Under the pieces are notes generated by a model. That model saw only the letters and a program-made list of their open reading frames with translations. It did not search any database and was not told the DNA's origin. The position numbers were made by a program, and so were the translations under genes. Shown here piece by piece: positions 17,355 to 26,839 of a DNA stretch of 64,000 bases (position 1 is its first letter; every line of letters starts with the position of its first letter). This DNA is from Rhizobium freirei PRF 81. Its GTDB lineage: Bacteria; Pseudomonadota; Alphaproteobacteria; Rhizobiales; Rhizobiaceae. The stretch lies in assembly GCF_000359745.1 (NCBI RefSeq), contig NZ_AQHN01000086.1, positions 1 through 64,000 on the forward strand, in the 5' to 3' direction.

Positions 17355-18929
17355 ATGATCCTCACCATAGCTCCCATGACAGGTGACGATCGCATCGAAC
17401 GGACAGGCGCCGACGACGTTGGTGTCCGGCGCAACCGTCAGCCGCTTTATGCCGCGCGAAAGAAAGTGTTTCCAAAGCGAGCGCAGGGTCGGTTCCGGCG
17501 ATTCAAATGGATCATCATGCTGATCACGCTCGGCATCTACCATCTTTCTCCGTGGATTCGCTGGGACCGAGGTCCATATGCGCCCGACCAGGCGATTCTC
17601 ATCGACCTCGCCTCTCGTCGCTTCTTCTTCTTTTTCATCGAGATATGGCCACAGGAGTTCTTCTATGTGGCCGGTCTGCTTGTCATGGCTGGCTTTGGCC
17701 TGTTTCTCGTAACGTCGGCGGTGGGGCGGGCATGGTGTGGTTATGCCTGTCCACAGACGGTATGGGTCGATGTCTTCCTTGTCGTGGAACGCGCGATCGA
17801 AGGTGATCGCAACGCGCGCATGAAACTCGATGCGAGTCCCTGGACACCGGACAAGATTGCAAAGCGGGTCGCCATACATGGCATATGGGTTCTTATCGGC
17901 GTCCTCACAGGCGGCGTATGGATCTTCTATTTCGCGGATGCGCCATCCCTTGCTGTTGCCTTATTCAAGGGCCAGGCGCCGGCCGTCGCCTATGCCACGG
18001 TCGCCCTTCTCACCTCGACCACTTACATTCTTGGCGGGCTGATGAGGGAACAGGTCTGCACCTACATGTGTCCGTGGCCCCGCATCCAGGGCGCGATGCT
18101 GGACGAAAATTCCCTCGTCGTGACCTACAACGACTGGCGCGGTGAGCCGCGCTCCCGTCACGCCAAAAAAGCCCAAGCGGCGGGCCTGGCTACCGGCGAT
18201 TGCGTGGACTGCAACGCTTGCGTTGCCGTCTGTCCGATGGGGATAGATATCCGCGACGGTCAGCAAATGGAATGCATCACCTGCGCCTTGTGCATCGACG
18301 CCTGCGACGGTGTGATGAATAAGCTCGATAAGCCACGCGGCGTGATCTCCTATGCGACGCTAAGCGAGTATGCCGCGAACATGAACCTGGCGACGAATGG
18401 TGGCGCGAGCCCTGTGCAACCGCATCTCGTGCGAAACGCCGATGGCGACTTCATCGAGAATATCCAGCACTTCAACTGGCGCGTGATCTTCAGGCCGCGC
18501 GTTCTTTTCTATGCGGCTGTTTGGGCAGCGATCGGGGTGGCGATGCTCGTGCATTTGGCGCTCCGGGAGCGGCTGGAACTGAACGTGGTTCACGACCGCA
18601 ATCCGCAATATGTCCTGGAGTCCGATGGATCGATCCGCAACGGCTATACGCTTCGCGTGCTCAATATGGTGCCGATGCCGAGGAGAATCGATATCCGACT
18701 GGACGGCGCGGAGGGAGCGACGATGAAGATCCCCGAACTCTCGAAGGAGGAAGGCCGGCACTTCACTGTCGATGTGGATCCGGACGCGGCCACCTCGCTC
18801 AAAGTGTTCGTCACGCAAAAGGCCAAGCCGGAAACAATCAAGGAATTCCTGTTCGTCATAGAGGACGAAAATCATGCGGATCGGGCTACGCACCGGGCCG
18901 CCTTCAACGTGCCGGGAGCGCCGAAATGA
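17355..18929 (+). CDS. fixG: Ferredoxin-like copper/oxidase assembly protein FixG
   Basis: FixG (CcoG family) is a membrane protein with iron-sulphur clusters. It reduces copper for insertion into cbb3 oxidase. The 524 residues include about five membrane segments, YACPQTVW, YMCPWPR, and two 4Fe-4S motifs CVDCNACVAVCP and CITCALCIDACD (about residues 275-325). A periplasmic immunoglobulin-like tail follows. Its TGA overlaps the ATG of fixH. Length matches the family. Confidence 0.96.
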   Translation: MILTIAPMTGDDRIERTGADDVGVRRNRQPLYAARKKVFPKRAQGRFRRFKWIIMLITLGIYHLSPWIRWDRGPYAPDQAILIDLASRRFFFFFIEIWPQEFFYVAGLLVMAGFGLFLVTSAVGRAWCGYACPQTVWVDVFLVVERAIEGDRNARMKLDASPWTPDKIAKRVAIHGIWVLIGVLTGGVWIFYFADAPSLAVALFKGQAPAVAYATVALLTSTTYILGGLMREQVCTYMCPWPRIQGAMLDENSLVVTYNDWRGEPRSRHAKKAQAAGLATGDCVDCNACVAVCPMGIDIRDGQQMECITCALCIDACDGVMNKLDKPRGVISYATLSEYAANMNLATNGGASPVQPHLVRNADGDFIENIQHFNWRVIFRPRVLFYAAVWAAIGVAMLVHLALRERLELNVVHDRNPQYVLESDGSIRNGYTLRVLNMVPMPRRIDIRLDGAEGATMKIPELSKEEGRHFTVDVDPDAATSLKVFVTQKAKPETIKEFLFVIEDENHADRATHRAAFNVPGAPK

Positions 18930-19420
18930 GAAGCCAAGTTATCACCGGAGGTCCCTTCACCGGCCGCCATATGCTGATCGTCATTGTTGCGTTCTTCGCC
19001 GTGGTGATCGGAGTGAACGTGACGATGGCAGTTCTCGCTTCCACGAGCTGGAGCGGGCTTGTGGTGGAAAATACCTATGTGGCAAGCCAGGAATTCAACG
19101 GCAAGGCCGCCGCCATGCGTGCTATGGCGAGCAGCGGCATTTCGGGCGATCTGTTACTGCGCCGCGATGTCATTCAGTACGATATTCATAACCGTGACGG
19201 GTCGCCGGCGGTGGTTGACGACGTGACGCTGACGTTCAGAAGGCCCGTGGGCGACCGGGAGGACTTCGCGCTTGCACTGACGAAGACAAGCGAAGGCCAT
19301 TTCGAAGCGAAACATCGCATTGAGGGAGGCGACTGGATCGTGGAAACCGTCTCGCGCAGAGACGGTGTCACGGTAATGCATGAGGCTAGGCGCATCGACA
19401 CGGCGGAGTTTGGACAATGA
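18926..19420 (+). CDS. fixH: Cytochrome oxidase assembly protein FixH
   Basis: The 164-residue protein has one N-terminal membrane anchor (LIVIVAFFAVVIGVNVTMA) and a periplasmic domain beginning SWSGLVVENTYVASQEFN, typical of FixH/CcoH. It helps assemble the cbb3 oxidase with FixG, FixI and FixS. Four-base overlaps with fixG and fixI show tight translational coupling. Confidence 0.95.
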   Translation: MRSQVITGGPFTGRHMLIVIVAFFAVVIGVNVTMAVLASTSWSGLVVENTYVASQEFNGKAAAMRAMASSGISGDLLLRRDVIQYDIHNRDGSPAVVDDVTLTFRRPVGDREDFALALTKTSEGHFEAKHRIEGGDWIVETVSRRDGVTVMHEARRIDTAEFGQ

Positions 19421-21702
19421 CCTGCTGCACGATGGACGCGGAAAGCGTCATGACAACGAGCAATAGCTGCGCCAGTGCCGAGGAGATCGTCCTCGCCAGC
19501 CATCCGCTGGGGGAGGGCCTTCGTCAATTGGACCTCAGCGTTCCCGATATGCACTGTGGCGCTTGCATTTCGACCATTGAACGGTCCTTATGCAGGTTAC
19601 CCTATGTAACGCGCGCCCGGGTCAACCTGACTGCGCGGCGGGTCAGTTGCACCTATGTCGAGCACCTTGATAATGCTGTCGTCGATCCGTCGGGTATTCT
19701 GTCCGCGATCACCGAAGCCGGGTACCGGGCGCATATTTTCACTCCCGCCGCGCCCCAGACGAATAGTCTGCGCAATCAATTGCTCTTGGCCGTTGGTGTC
19801 TGCGGCTTTGCCGCAGCCAATATCATGCTGCTCTCGGTATCGGTCTGGTCCGGTGCAGATGCAGCAACGCGAGACCTGTTTCATTGGATTTCCGCGATGA
19901 TTACAGCGCCGGCCCTAATTTATGGCGGCCGTTTCTTTTTTCGATCGGCTTGGAATGCCTTGAAGAATGGGCGCACCAACATGGATGTGCCGATTTCGCT
20001 CGCTGTCACGCTCTCCTATGCCGTATCGTTGTGGGAGACGATCCATCACGGAGAGCATGCATGGTTTGACGCCTCCGTGTCGCTGCTGTTCTTCCTGCTC
20101 ATTGGCCGCACGCTCGACCACATCATGCGGCAAAAGGCGCGAGCCGCGGTCAACAGCCTGGCGAGACTTGCGCCACGCGGCGCGCTGGTGATAGCTGCCG
20201 ATGGGAGCAAGCGCTACACCGCGATTGAAGATATCAGCATCGGTGATCATGTTTTCATCGCTGCCGGCGAACGCATCCCCGTCGACGGCGCCGTGACCGC
20301 AGGTACGAGCGAGCTGGATCTCTCTATTGTCACGGGCGAAAGTATACCAGTTGCTGTCGCGAACAGCGCGGAGGTGAGATCTGGTGCGATGAACCTCATG
20401 GCGTCATTGACCATTCGCGCGACGAAGACGGCGCAAAACTCGCTGCTTGCGGAAACCATCAACCTTATGGAGGCAGCAGAAGGAGGCAGGGCGCGCTATC
20501 GCAGGGTCGCGGATCGTGCAGCCGGCCTTTACGCTCCGGCGGTTCATTTACTTGCGCTGCTTTCCTTTCTTGCCTGGGGCTCCCTTGGTGGAGATTGGAA
20601 GCATGCCATGCTTGTCGCCGTCGCGGTGCTGATCATCACTTGTCCTTGCGCGCTTGGTCTAGCAGTGCCGGTCGTCCAGGTTGTTGCCGCAGGCAACCTG
20701 TTTCGCCGCGGCATCATGATCAAGGACGGCTCCGCTTTGGAGCGTCTCGCGGAAATCGATGCCGTCGCGTTTGACAAGACCGGCACGTTGACGATGGGCC
20801 AGCCGCGGCTCGTCGAGATGGTGGATGTGGGGTCGGAGGAAAGGGCGATCGCGGCCGGAATTGCTGCGCATTCCCGCCATCCGCTCTCTCAGGCGTTGCT
20901 GCGGAGTGCCGGCGGCAAGGGGCAACGGTTCGACAGCGTCGTCGAGATACCGGGCGCGGGCCTGGAAGTCGAAACCGCCAGGGGGCTATATCGTCTCGGC
21001 CATATGGAGTTCGCTTGTTCGATCCCGCCCCGAGAAGAAAAAGAAGCGGATGACTCGCTCTCCGAGGTCGTTCTGTCGAGGAACGGTATCGCACTTGCCC
21101 GATTCTATTTCGAAGACACGCTTCGCCCCGGAGTAGCCGTAGCCATTCGTCAGCTCGGTCTTGCAGGGCTGCAGACGATGATCCTGTCTGGCGATCGGCA
21201 AGCCGTCGTCGAGTCGACAGCGCGGCTATTGCATGTGGATCGCTGGATTGCGGAATTGGATCCGAAACAGAAAGTGGAAGAGTGCACACGCTTGGCCGAG
21301 GCGGGCAACAAGGTCATGATGGTTGGTGACGGCATCAACGATGCGCCGGCACTTACGGCGGCGCATGTGTCGATGGCTCCCGCGACTGCGTCCGACATTG
21401 GCCGACAGGCGGCAGACCTGGTTTTCCTGAATGACCGTCTCGACGCGGTTCCGGAGGCGATCTGCGTCGCGCGGCGCGCGGCAGCTTTGATCCGTCAGAA
21501 CTTCGCCCTTGCCATCGGTTACAATGTGCTCGCTGTTCCCATCGCTATCGCGGGCTATGCGACGCCGCTTATCGCCGCCGTCGCCATGTCGTCGTCTTCG
21601 CTGATCGTCGTGACGAATGCATTGCGACTCAACCACTGGAATCGGCGGGAGCAACTTAGGCATGATGGCAAACATGCAGCCTCAGCAGGAGGGTCCATAT
21701 GA
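19417..21702 (+). CDS. fixI: Copper-exporting P1B-type ATPase FixI
   Basis: FixI supplies copper to the oxidase by pumping it across the inner membrane. The 761 residues contain an N-terminal metal-binding motif MHCGACISTIE (about 45-55), the membrane copper site ITCPCALGL, the phosphorylation loop DKTGTLTMG, and the hinge VGDGINDAPAL. All catalytic motifs are intact. It overlaps fixH and fixS by four bases each. Confidence 0.96.
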   Translation: MTCCTMDAESVMTTSNSCASAEEIVLASHPLGEGLRQLDLSVPDMHCGACISTIERSLCRLPYVTRARVNLTARRVSCTYVEHLDNAVVDPSGILSAITEAGYRAHIFTPAAPQTNSLRNQLLLAVGVCGFAAANIMLLSVSVWSGADAATRDLFHWISAMITAPALIYGGRFFFRSAWNALKNGRTNMDVPISLAVTLSYAVSLWETIHHGEHAWFDASVSLLFFLLIGRTLDHIMRQKARAAVNSLARLAPRGALVIAADGSKRYTAIEDISIGDHVFIAAGERIPVDGAVTAGTSELDLSIVTGESIPVAVANSAEVRSGAMNLMASLTIRATKTAQNSLLAETINLMEAAEGGRARYRRVADRAAGLYAPAVHLLALLSFLAWGSLGGDWKHAMLVAVAVLIITCPCALGLAVPVVQVVAAGNLFRRGIMIKDGSALERLAEIDAVAFDKTGTLTMGQPRLVEMVDVGSEERAIAAGIAAHSRHPLSQALLRSAGGKGQRFDSVVEIPGAGLEVETARGLYRLGHMEFACSIPPREEKEADDSLSEVVLSRNGIALARFYFEDTLRPGVAVAIRQLGLAGLQTMILSGDRQAVVESTARLLHVDRWIAELDPKQKVEECTRLAEAGNKVMMVGDGINDAPALTAAHVSMAPATASDIGRQAADLVFLNDRLDAVPEAICVARRAAALIRQNFALAIGYNVLAVPIAIAGYATPLIAAVAMSSSSLIVVTNALRLNHWNRREQLRHDGKHAASAGGSI

Positions 21703-21977
21703 ATATGCTGATCTATTTGATCCCGCTGGCATTGTTCATGGGTACGCTCGGGCTGGGAGGCTTTCTGTGGTCGCTAAAGAGCGGACAGTATGATGATTTG
21801 GAAGGGGCTTCGTGGCGCATCTTAGTGAGTGAGGATAATGCGCCCGAGGGGGCGCAACAATCGACAAGCGCCAGTGCAGATGACCCGACGAAACTGCTAA
21901 ATTCCCAACTGCCTGGAATCCACAGACGGTCTTACACGAAGAGGTTTTTCCGAAATGATGATTCGAAACCGCGTTGA
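21699..21977 (+). CDS. fixS: Oxidase maturation protein FixS
   Basis: The 92-residue product begins with the single membrane segment LIYLIPLALFMGTLGLGGFLWSLKSGQYDDLEG, the hallmark of FixS/CcoS. The first 50 residues are the conserved part. The remaining 40 residues are a longer, variable tail than in many relatives. It overlaps fixI and ends the operon. Confidence 0.93.
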   Translation: MNMLIYLIPLALFMGTLGLGGFLWSLKSGQYDDLEGASWRILVSEDNAPEGAQQSTSASADDPTKLLNSQLPGIHRRSYTKRFFRNDDSKPR

Positions 21978-22107
21978 ATTGCGCGAGGCTTTCTGCCCGG
22001 ATAATCCAACACGTCTCATGCCAAACGTCATTCAAGTGACTGAAACGTTGCGAAATTGCCACACAAGGCCAGGGTTTGTCTGCGACAGGCAGTCCAATTT
22101 TCTTTAG

Positions 22108-22121
22108 TTGAGCCGCCTCAA
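22108..22121 (+). promoter_or_regulatory. Palindromic FNR/FixK-like box before the OmpW-type gene
   Basis: TTGAGCCGCCTCAA is a perfect inverted repeat (TTGAG / CTCAA with a four-base spacer). It lies centred about 73 bases before the ATG, suitable for activation at -41.5 with a 31-base leader. It differs from the FixK consensus by one base in each arm. Confidence 0.5.
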
Positions 22122-22186
22122 ATCCTGACGTGCCAGCCGATGTTACTGCTCCTCGATTCACGAATTTCAGATCGAAGGAGACAAGA

Positions 22187-22867
22187 ATGACTTCCAAGGA
22201 CATCATACGGGTCATCATCGCTACTGCAATATTGGGTATCGTGAGCACCGCGCACGCTGCCGATCTGACGACACCACCAAGTAGGGCTCCCATTCCCGCG
22301 GCAGCCAACAGAAACCCATGGCAGATGCGGCTGCGCGCGCTTGGTGTGATCACTACTGACTCTGGGCGCGTCGACGGCTTGCCGGGTTCGGATCTTTCCT
22401 TTTCGGACACGGTCGTGCCGGAATTCGACATCTCGTATTTCTTCACCGAGAATATCGCCGCTGAACTCATCCTGGGCACAACCTACGCTAAGGTGCATGG
22501 CGGCGGCTCGATTTCAGCGCTCGGCGAGATCGGCAAGACTTGGCTGCTGCCGCCAACGCTCACCCTACAATACCATTTCACCGACCTTGGCGCTTTTCGG
22601 CCATATGTCGGCGCCGGCCTCAACTATACGCTGTTTTACAACCAGTCGGGAAAAAGTGCTCGCAGCCTTGATGTCAAGAACTCCTTCGGTGTCGCGCTCC
22701 AGGCCGGCTTCGACTATATGATCGACGATCACTGGGGTGTGAACGTCGACGCCAAAAAGATCTTCCTAAGGCCTGATTTCGACGCCAACGTCGGCGGGGC
22801 CAACGTCAGCGGCAAGGCCAGGCTCGATCCATGGCTGCTTGGCGCGGGCGTAACCTATCGTTTCTAG
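22187..22867 (+). CDS. OmpW-family outer membrane protein
   Basis: The 226-residue protein has a signal peptide ending TAHAADL and an eight-strand barrel of the OmpW type, with SDTVVPEFDISYFFTENIAAE, PTLTLQYHF and the C-terminal aromatic residue in VTYRF needed for outer membrane insertion. OmpW proteins pass small hydrophobic compounds and are often made in low oxygen. The start at 22187 has GAAGGAG before it. The gene follows fixS on the same strand but has its own FNR-like box. Confidence 0.9.
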   Translation: MTSKDIIRVIIATAILGIVSTAHAADLTTPPSRAPIPAAANRNPWQMRLRALGVITTDSGRVDGLPGSDLSFSDTVVPEFDISYFFTENIAAELILGTTYAKVHGGGSISALGEIGKTWLLPPTLTLQYHFTDLGAFRPYVGAGLNYTLFYNQSGKSARSLDVKNSFGVALQAGFDYMIDDHWGVNVDAKKIFLRPDFDANVGGANVSGKARLDPWLLGAGVTYRF

Positions 22868-23220
22868 GCCCTCATAAAATCGCTTGGTGTTTAGCGACTT
22901 GCGTCATCCAAGGCTCGACCAGCGTTTGGATGGCGTTGGCGTTAGTGATGCTGGGTACGTGCATGCCGACTTGGTCATCAACTTTATGAGAAGATCAAGG
23001 TCAACTCGAAGTGGAGTAACTTGAGAAATGGACAAATTCGCAAGCAAGTCACAGCACCGCCGAGCACCCAAAGAGTTCACTTGAGCCTCGTATCCAGGTG
23101 CGGCCCGAATTCTGCTCGTACGAATATCGCACGACATCGACGCCGAGGCGCAAAAGGAGGGGCTGGATTACGTAGTCGCAAATGCCCGTAAGGGGGCGAT
23201 CTCTATATGCCTATGGGAGC
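22868..23220. other. Intergenic stretch upstream of thiO
   Basis: No gene was recognised in these 353 bases. A plus-strand frame from about 23110 reads in a protein-like way (DIDAEAQKEGLDYVVANAR) but has no start, and no family could be given. No TPP riboswitch signature was seen. Confidence 0.4.
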
Positions 23221-24207
23221 ATGACATTGCGGGTTCTCGTTAAGGGCGCCGGAATTGCCGGCCTAACAGTAGCACGTCAACTGTGCGCGCGCGGCGCTCA
23301 CGTAACAGTCTCCGACCCGCATCTTGGATTCGGGCGCTCTGCATCCTGGCTCGCCGGCGGCATGCTGGCGCCCTGGTGCGAGCGGGTAAACGCCGACGAG
23401 AGAGTAATGACGTTGGGGAAAATGGCCGTGGAATGGTGGGATGCCGTCCTGCCCGGCCAAGTCATTCATAAAGGGACACTGGTCGCCGCACCTCAGCGGG
23501 ATTCGGGCGAACTCGGCCGCTTTGCGGCCCGTACGTCTGGGTATGAATGGTTGGACGAAGATGGCATAGCCGAGCTGGATCCCGCCCTTGCACAGCGTTT
23601 TCGCAGGGGTCTGTTCTTCCAACATGAAGCTCATCTGAACCCCCGTCAGGCGCTACGGACGTTGAAAGAGCTGCTGTCGGCAGCAGGCGTCGTCTTTACT
23701 AGCGATGATGTGAGCGAAGACGATTTCCCAGATATCGTTGATTGCACCGGTGCTGCCCGCATCGGGCAAAGTCGCGATCTGCGCGGCGTGCGCGGCGAAA
23801 TGCTCTATCTGCATACAGAGGAGGTCATGCTCGCCAGGCCTATCCGCCTGCTGCATCCTCGCTTTCCCGTCTATGTCGTCCCTCGCGGCGAAGGCCTGTT
23901 TATGGTCGGGGCGACGATGATCGAGACGGAATTCGACGGGGCGATCACCGCACGCTCGACGATGGAACTGCTGAACGCAGCCTATACACTGCATCCGGCC
24001 TTTGCGGACGCCACCGTGGTCGAAACTGGCGCCGGCATCCGCCCGGCCTTTCCCGACAATTTTCCGCGCGTGATGCGGGACGGCAGAGTCATCCACGTGA
24101 ACGGCCTTTATCGCCACGGTTTTCTGCTGGCGCCCACAATGGCGGCCGAAGCGGCCGATCTCGTCTTTTCCGATCGGACGAAGCAAAGGAGTTTCCAATG
24201 CACCTGA
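23221..24207 (+). CDS. thiO: Glycine oxidase ThiO (thiamine thiazole synthesis)
   Basis: ThiO oxidises glycine to dehydroglycine for the thiazole ring of thiamine. The 328-residue protein has the FAD-binding Rossmann motif VKGAGIAGLTVARQL at its start, SASWLAGGMLAPW, and the C-terminal NGLYRHGFLLAP typical of ThiO. It looks intact. It overlaps thiS by ten bases. On related plasmids the operon is thiC-O-S-G-E. Here thiC and thiE are missing and thiG is broken, so the enzyme may have no pathway to feed. Confidence 0.9.
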   Translation: MTLRVLVKGAGIAGLTVARQLCARGAHVTVSDPHLGFGRSASWLAGGMLAPWCERVNADERVMTLGKMAVEWWDAVLPGQVIHKGTLVAAPQRDSGELGRFAARTSGYEWLDEDGIAELDPALAQRFRRGLFFQHEAHLNPRQALRTLKELLSAAGVVFTSDDVSEDDFPDIVDCTGAARIGQSRDLRGVRGEMLYLHTEEVMLARPIRLLHPRFPVYVVPRGEGLFMVGATMIETEFDGAITARSTMELLNAAYTLHPAFADATVVETGAGIRPAFPDNFPRVMRDGRVIHVNGLYRHGFLLAPTMAAEAADLVFSDRTKQRSFQCT

Positions 24208-24395
24208 TCATCAATGGCGAAACGCAGTCCATCGCCGCTAAGACGCTTTCGCAGCTTTTGGCCGCACTCGACCATGAAGGCGACTGGCTGGCAACAGCCG
24301 CCAACGGCGAACTGGTTCATCGCGAAGATCGCGACGAACATATTTTCGCCGACTATGACAGGATCGAGATACTGACACCCATGCAAGGAGGCTGA
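24198..24395 (+). CDS. thiS: Sulphur carrier protein ThiS
   Basis: This 65-residue ubiquitin-like protein carries sulphur as a C-terminal thiocarboxylate for thiazole formation. It begins MHLIINGETQSIAAKTL and ends with the required Gly-Gly (ILTPMQGG). Its start lies inside the end of thiO. It appears intact, but its partner thiG just downstream is damaged. Confidence 0.92.
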   Translation: MHLIINGETQSIAAKTLSQLLAALDHEGDWLATAANGELVHREDRDEHIFADYDRIEILTPMQGG

Positions 24396-24397
24396 TC

Positions 24398-24500
24398 GTG
24401 CTCGATCTCTATGGAAGCCAGATTGGGTCACCCTGCTGCTCGGCACCGCCCGCTATCCCTCGCCAGCCGTCCTAGCCCATGCGGTCACGCGCGCCGCAGA
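24398..24500 (+). pseudogene. thiG: Remnant of thiazole synthase thiG
   Basis: A GTG two bases after the thiS stop begins MLDLYGS like ThiG. The frame is then lost and the known ThiG block LLGTARYPSPAVLAHAV continues in another frame. After about 100 bases no further ThiG sequence can be recognised, although the enzyme is normally about 255 residues. The gene is both frameshifted and truncated. Confidence 0.8.
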
Positions 24501-24919
24501 GTCTTGATCGCATCGGGGATCGAAGGCGCGAATCGGCAGCATAGCGCTTGTGGTGATCGTCGGCTGACTGTGGAACGCGTCGCCGGTCTTCGAGAACGGG
24601 GCGGATAGTGCTGCAGTGGTGAGGGATACTCTATTGCATGCGAATCCTAAGCTGAACCAGGCGATGGATCGGAGTAAAGAGGCCTAGAGGTGCCCTAAAC
24701 AACATCGCGCATTGGGAGCCGAAGCGCCGAGACACTGCACCCATGCCTGAAACGAAAAAATTTTGAACCAGCAAACAAAATGGACGCTGCGGCAAAATTC
24801 GGGATGCGTGGCTAACGACACGTCACGGTTAATCTTTTAGAAAATAAGCATAATCGCAGTGCAGTTAAGAGAGAAATGCAGGACAGGTCTACAACAAGTC
24901 AACCTTCAGGGGACGTCTC
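24501..24919. other. Decayed stretch after thiG
   Basis: No gene is recognised in about 420 bases. The part next to thiG is probably further degraded thi sequence. Confidence 0.35.
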
Positions 24920-25144
24920 ATGGAACCTCATCTACCCACAACAATACAGATCAGCGCCCCTCAACATGCCGCGAATAATCCATATCGCGTCATCGAGGGC
25001 GAGGAGGTGCTTTCCGTGGCATTCCGTGAATTCGTGCTGACGGCCGTCGCTGCCGGTTGGAAGGAGCCGGAGGTCGCTTTGACCTTGGCCGACATCGCAG
25101 ATGACTACGTTATGGCTCTCGCTCGAAGAGCTGCGGCCAATTAG
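24920..25144 (+). CDS. Small hypothetical protein
   Basis: The 74-residue product (MEPHLPTTIQISAPQHAANN...) has a good RBS (AGGGGA) seven bases before the ATG and normal codon use. It is soluble, with predicted helices in the C-terminal half (VLTAVAAGWKEPEVALTLADIADDY). No known domain. Similar short proteins are common on rhizobial plasmids, but no function is assigned. Confidence 0.6.
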   Translation: MEPHLPTTIQISAPQHAANNPYRVIEGEEVLSVAFREFVLTAVAAGWKEPEVALTLADIADDYVMALARRAAAN

Positions 25145-25297
25145 TATTGAGTTCCATCTGCGTTCATCTGTGGTATCCCGCAAGATGGCTGTTAACAACT
25201 CTTCATCCAGCCGGCCGGCAAGTCGCTTAAGACGAGATGGTTTGCCGGCGGTATAACATGCCGAAGGGCTCCCGTTGCATTGTTGCAAAGAGAAACC

Positions 25298-26650
25298 TCA
25301 GGCCGTCTTGCTATAATGGCGCCCCGATTCCCTCACATAGGCATCGAAAGCTGCTGCAACGGCGCGGATCAGGAAGCGCCCGTCTTCTCGCAAACGAATG
25401 ATGCCGCCCGCGTTTTCGATTATTCCGTCGCTCTCGAGCATCGAGAGCCTGGGGTTGCCGTTAAGAAGCGCGTGTGGGTCAAAACCGTATGTGACGGCCA
25501 ACGCCGGGACGTCGACCTGCAAGTCGCACATCAGGCGTTCGATGATACTTGCCCGCAGGCGATCTTCGGCCGACAAGCGCCAGCCTTTCGTTGTGGCCAA
25601 GCGGCCGGATGCGATCCGCTTTCCGTAACGATTGGGAAGTACCTCGTTTTGAACATAGCCGCCTGGCATGCGGCCAATAGCTGACGAACCCAAGCCGATA
25701 AGTGCCTCACAAGCATCGGTCGTATAGCCCTGAAAGTTGCGATGCAATTGCCCGTCTGTCTGCGCGGTTGCTAAACTGTCGTGCGGCCTGGCGAAATGAT
25801 CGATCCCGATGCGGCGGTAGCCTGCCGCAACAAGGTGTTCCGAAATTGCCTTTGCCTGGGAAATACGGCTTTGCGCATTGGCGAGAGCGGCTTCGTCGAT
25901 TAGCCGTTGATGCTTCTTGAAGGAAGGTACATGCGCATAACCGAAGACTGCGAAACGGTCCGGCCGCATCTCGATCGCTGCCTTGGCCGTTTCGATGCAG
26001 GATTGAACCGTCTGGTTTGGCAGGCCATACATAAGATCGAAATTGATGCTGGCGATGCGCGCCCGGCGCAGCTTAAAAACCGCCTCCATTGTCTGTTCTT
26101 TACTTTGGGTGCGGTTGATCGCCCTTTGGACCGTCGGATCAAAGGTCTGTACCCCGATACTAGCACGGTGCACCCCTACTTCCCCGAGAACCGTCGCCAT
26201 CTCCTGATCTAGCGTCCTCGGATCGATCTCCAACGCGATTTGGGCCGAACCGGTGAACTCGAACTGCTTGTGCAGAAGCTCAATAAGCTCAAACATTTTC
26301 TTCGGCCCGATGGTCGTTGGCGTTCCTCCACCAAAATGCAGATGGTCGATCCTAACCGGCGCCCCGGTCCTTGCGGACACGAGGCGTACTTCCTCGCGCA
26401 GCATTCGCAGGTAGTCGACGATCGGTCGGCTATTGCGCGCATTCGTGGTGTGACATCCGCAATACCAGCATATCGACGGACAAAACGGGATGTGCACGTA
26501 AAGCGATGCCGCTTTCTCCAGCGAGACAGCGCTAAGCCAATTCTCATAAGTGCTATCGTCAACGTTGGGGGAGAAACACGGCGATGTCGGATAGCTAGTG
26601 TAGCGGGGTAGGCGCTCATCGCCGTATTTTTCAATAAGTGCCGATTGCAT
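25298..26650 (-). CDS. hemN: Oxygen-independent coproporphyrinogen III dehydrogenase HemN
   Basis: HemN makes protoporphyrinogen without oxygen, needed for haem in the nodule. The 450-residue protein carries the cluster motif CPSICWYC within VHIPFCPSICWYCGCH, the typical GYTTDACEALIGLGSSAIG, and the GGGTPT block. The Met at 26650 is chosen because AGAAGGA lies just upstream and the peptide begins MQSALIEKYGDERLPRYTSY, as in other HemN proteins. A FixK-like box lies 67 bases upstream. Confidence 0.94.
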   Translation of the reverse strand: MQSALIEKYGDERLPRYTSYPTSPCFSPNVDDSTYENWLSAVSLEKAASLYVHIPFCPSICWYCGCHTTNARNSRPIVDYLRMLREEVRLVSARTGAPVRIDHLHFGGGTPTTIGPKKMFELIELLHKQFEFTGSAQIALEIDPRTLDQEMATVLGEVGVHRASIGVQTFDPTVQRAINRTQSKEQTMEAVFKLRRARIASINFDLMYGLPNQTVQSCIETAKAAIEMRPDRFAVFGYAHVPSFKKHQRLIDEAALANAQSRISQAKAISEHLVAAGYRRIGIDHFARPHDSLATAQTDGQLHRNFQGYTTDACEALIGLGSSAIGRMPGGYVQNEVLPNRYGKRIASGRLATTKGWRLSAEDRLRASIIERLMCDLQVDVPALAVTYGFDPHALLNGNPRLSMLESDGIIENAGGIIRLREDGRFLIRAVAAAFDAYVRESGRHYSKTA

Positions 26651-26716
26651 GCGAAATCCTTCTACGGAGTACTGGCTAGAATGCGGCCATTCTAGGCACA
26701 CGCTTTGCATGGCTCT

Positions 26717-26730
26717 TTGATCTTCAACAA
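26717..26730 (-). promoter_or_regulatory. FixK/FNR-type box before hemN
   Basis: TTGATCTTCAACAA matches TTGAT-N4-ATCAA with one mismatch. Its centre is about 73 bases before the hemN ATG, leaving a leader of about 30 bases after a class II promoter. Confidence 0.6.
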
Positions 26731-26839
26731 AGAGCGCGACGGATTTCTTTGAATTATTTTCAAAATCGCGGCGCCGAGGCAAAGGAGGCGCAGCATACTC
26801 GATGAAAAGAGTTCAGCTTAGTTTTGATCTGCCAGCGAG

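Noticed and set aside
17961..18266. Minus-strand frame inside fixG
   Set aside because: It overlaps a conserved ferredoxin domain on the other strand; coding bias fits fixG only.
22868..23220. TPP riboswitch before thiO
   Set aside because: No CTGAGA/ACCTGATC core was seen and the upstream thiC is absent.
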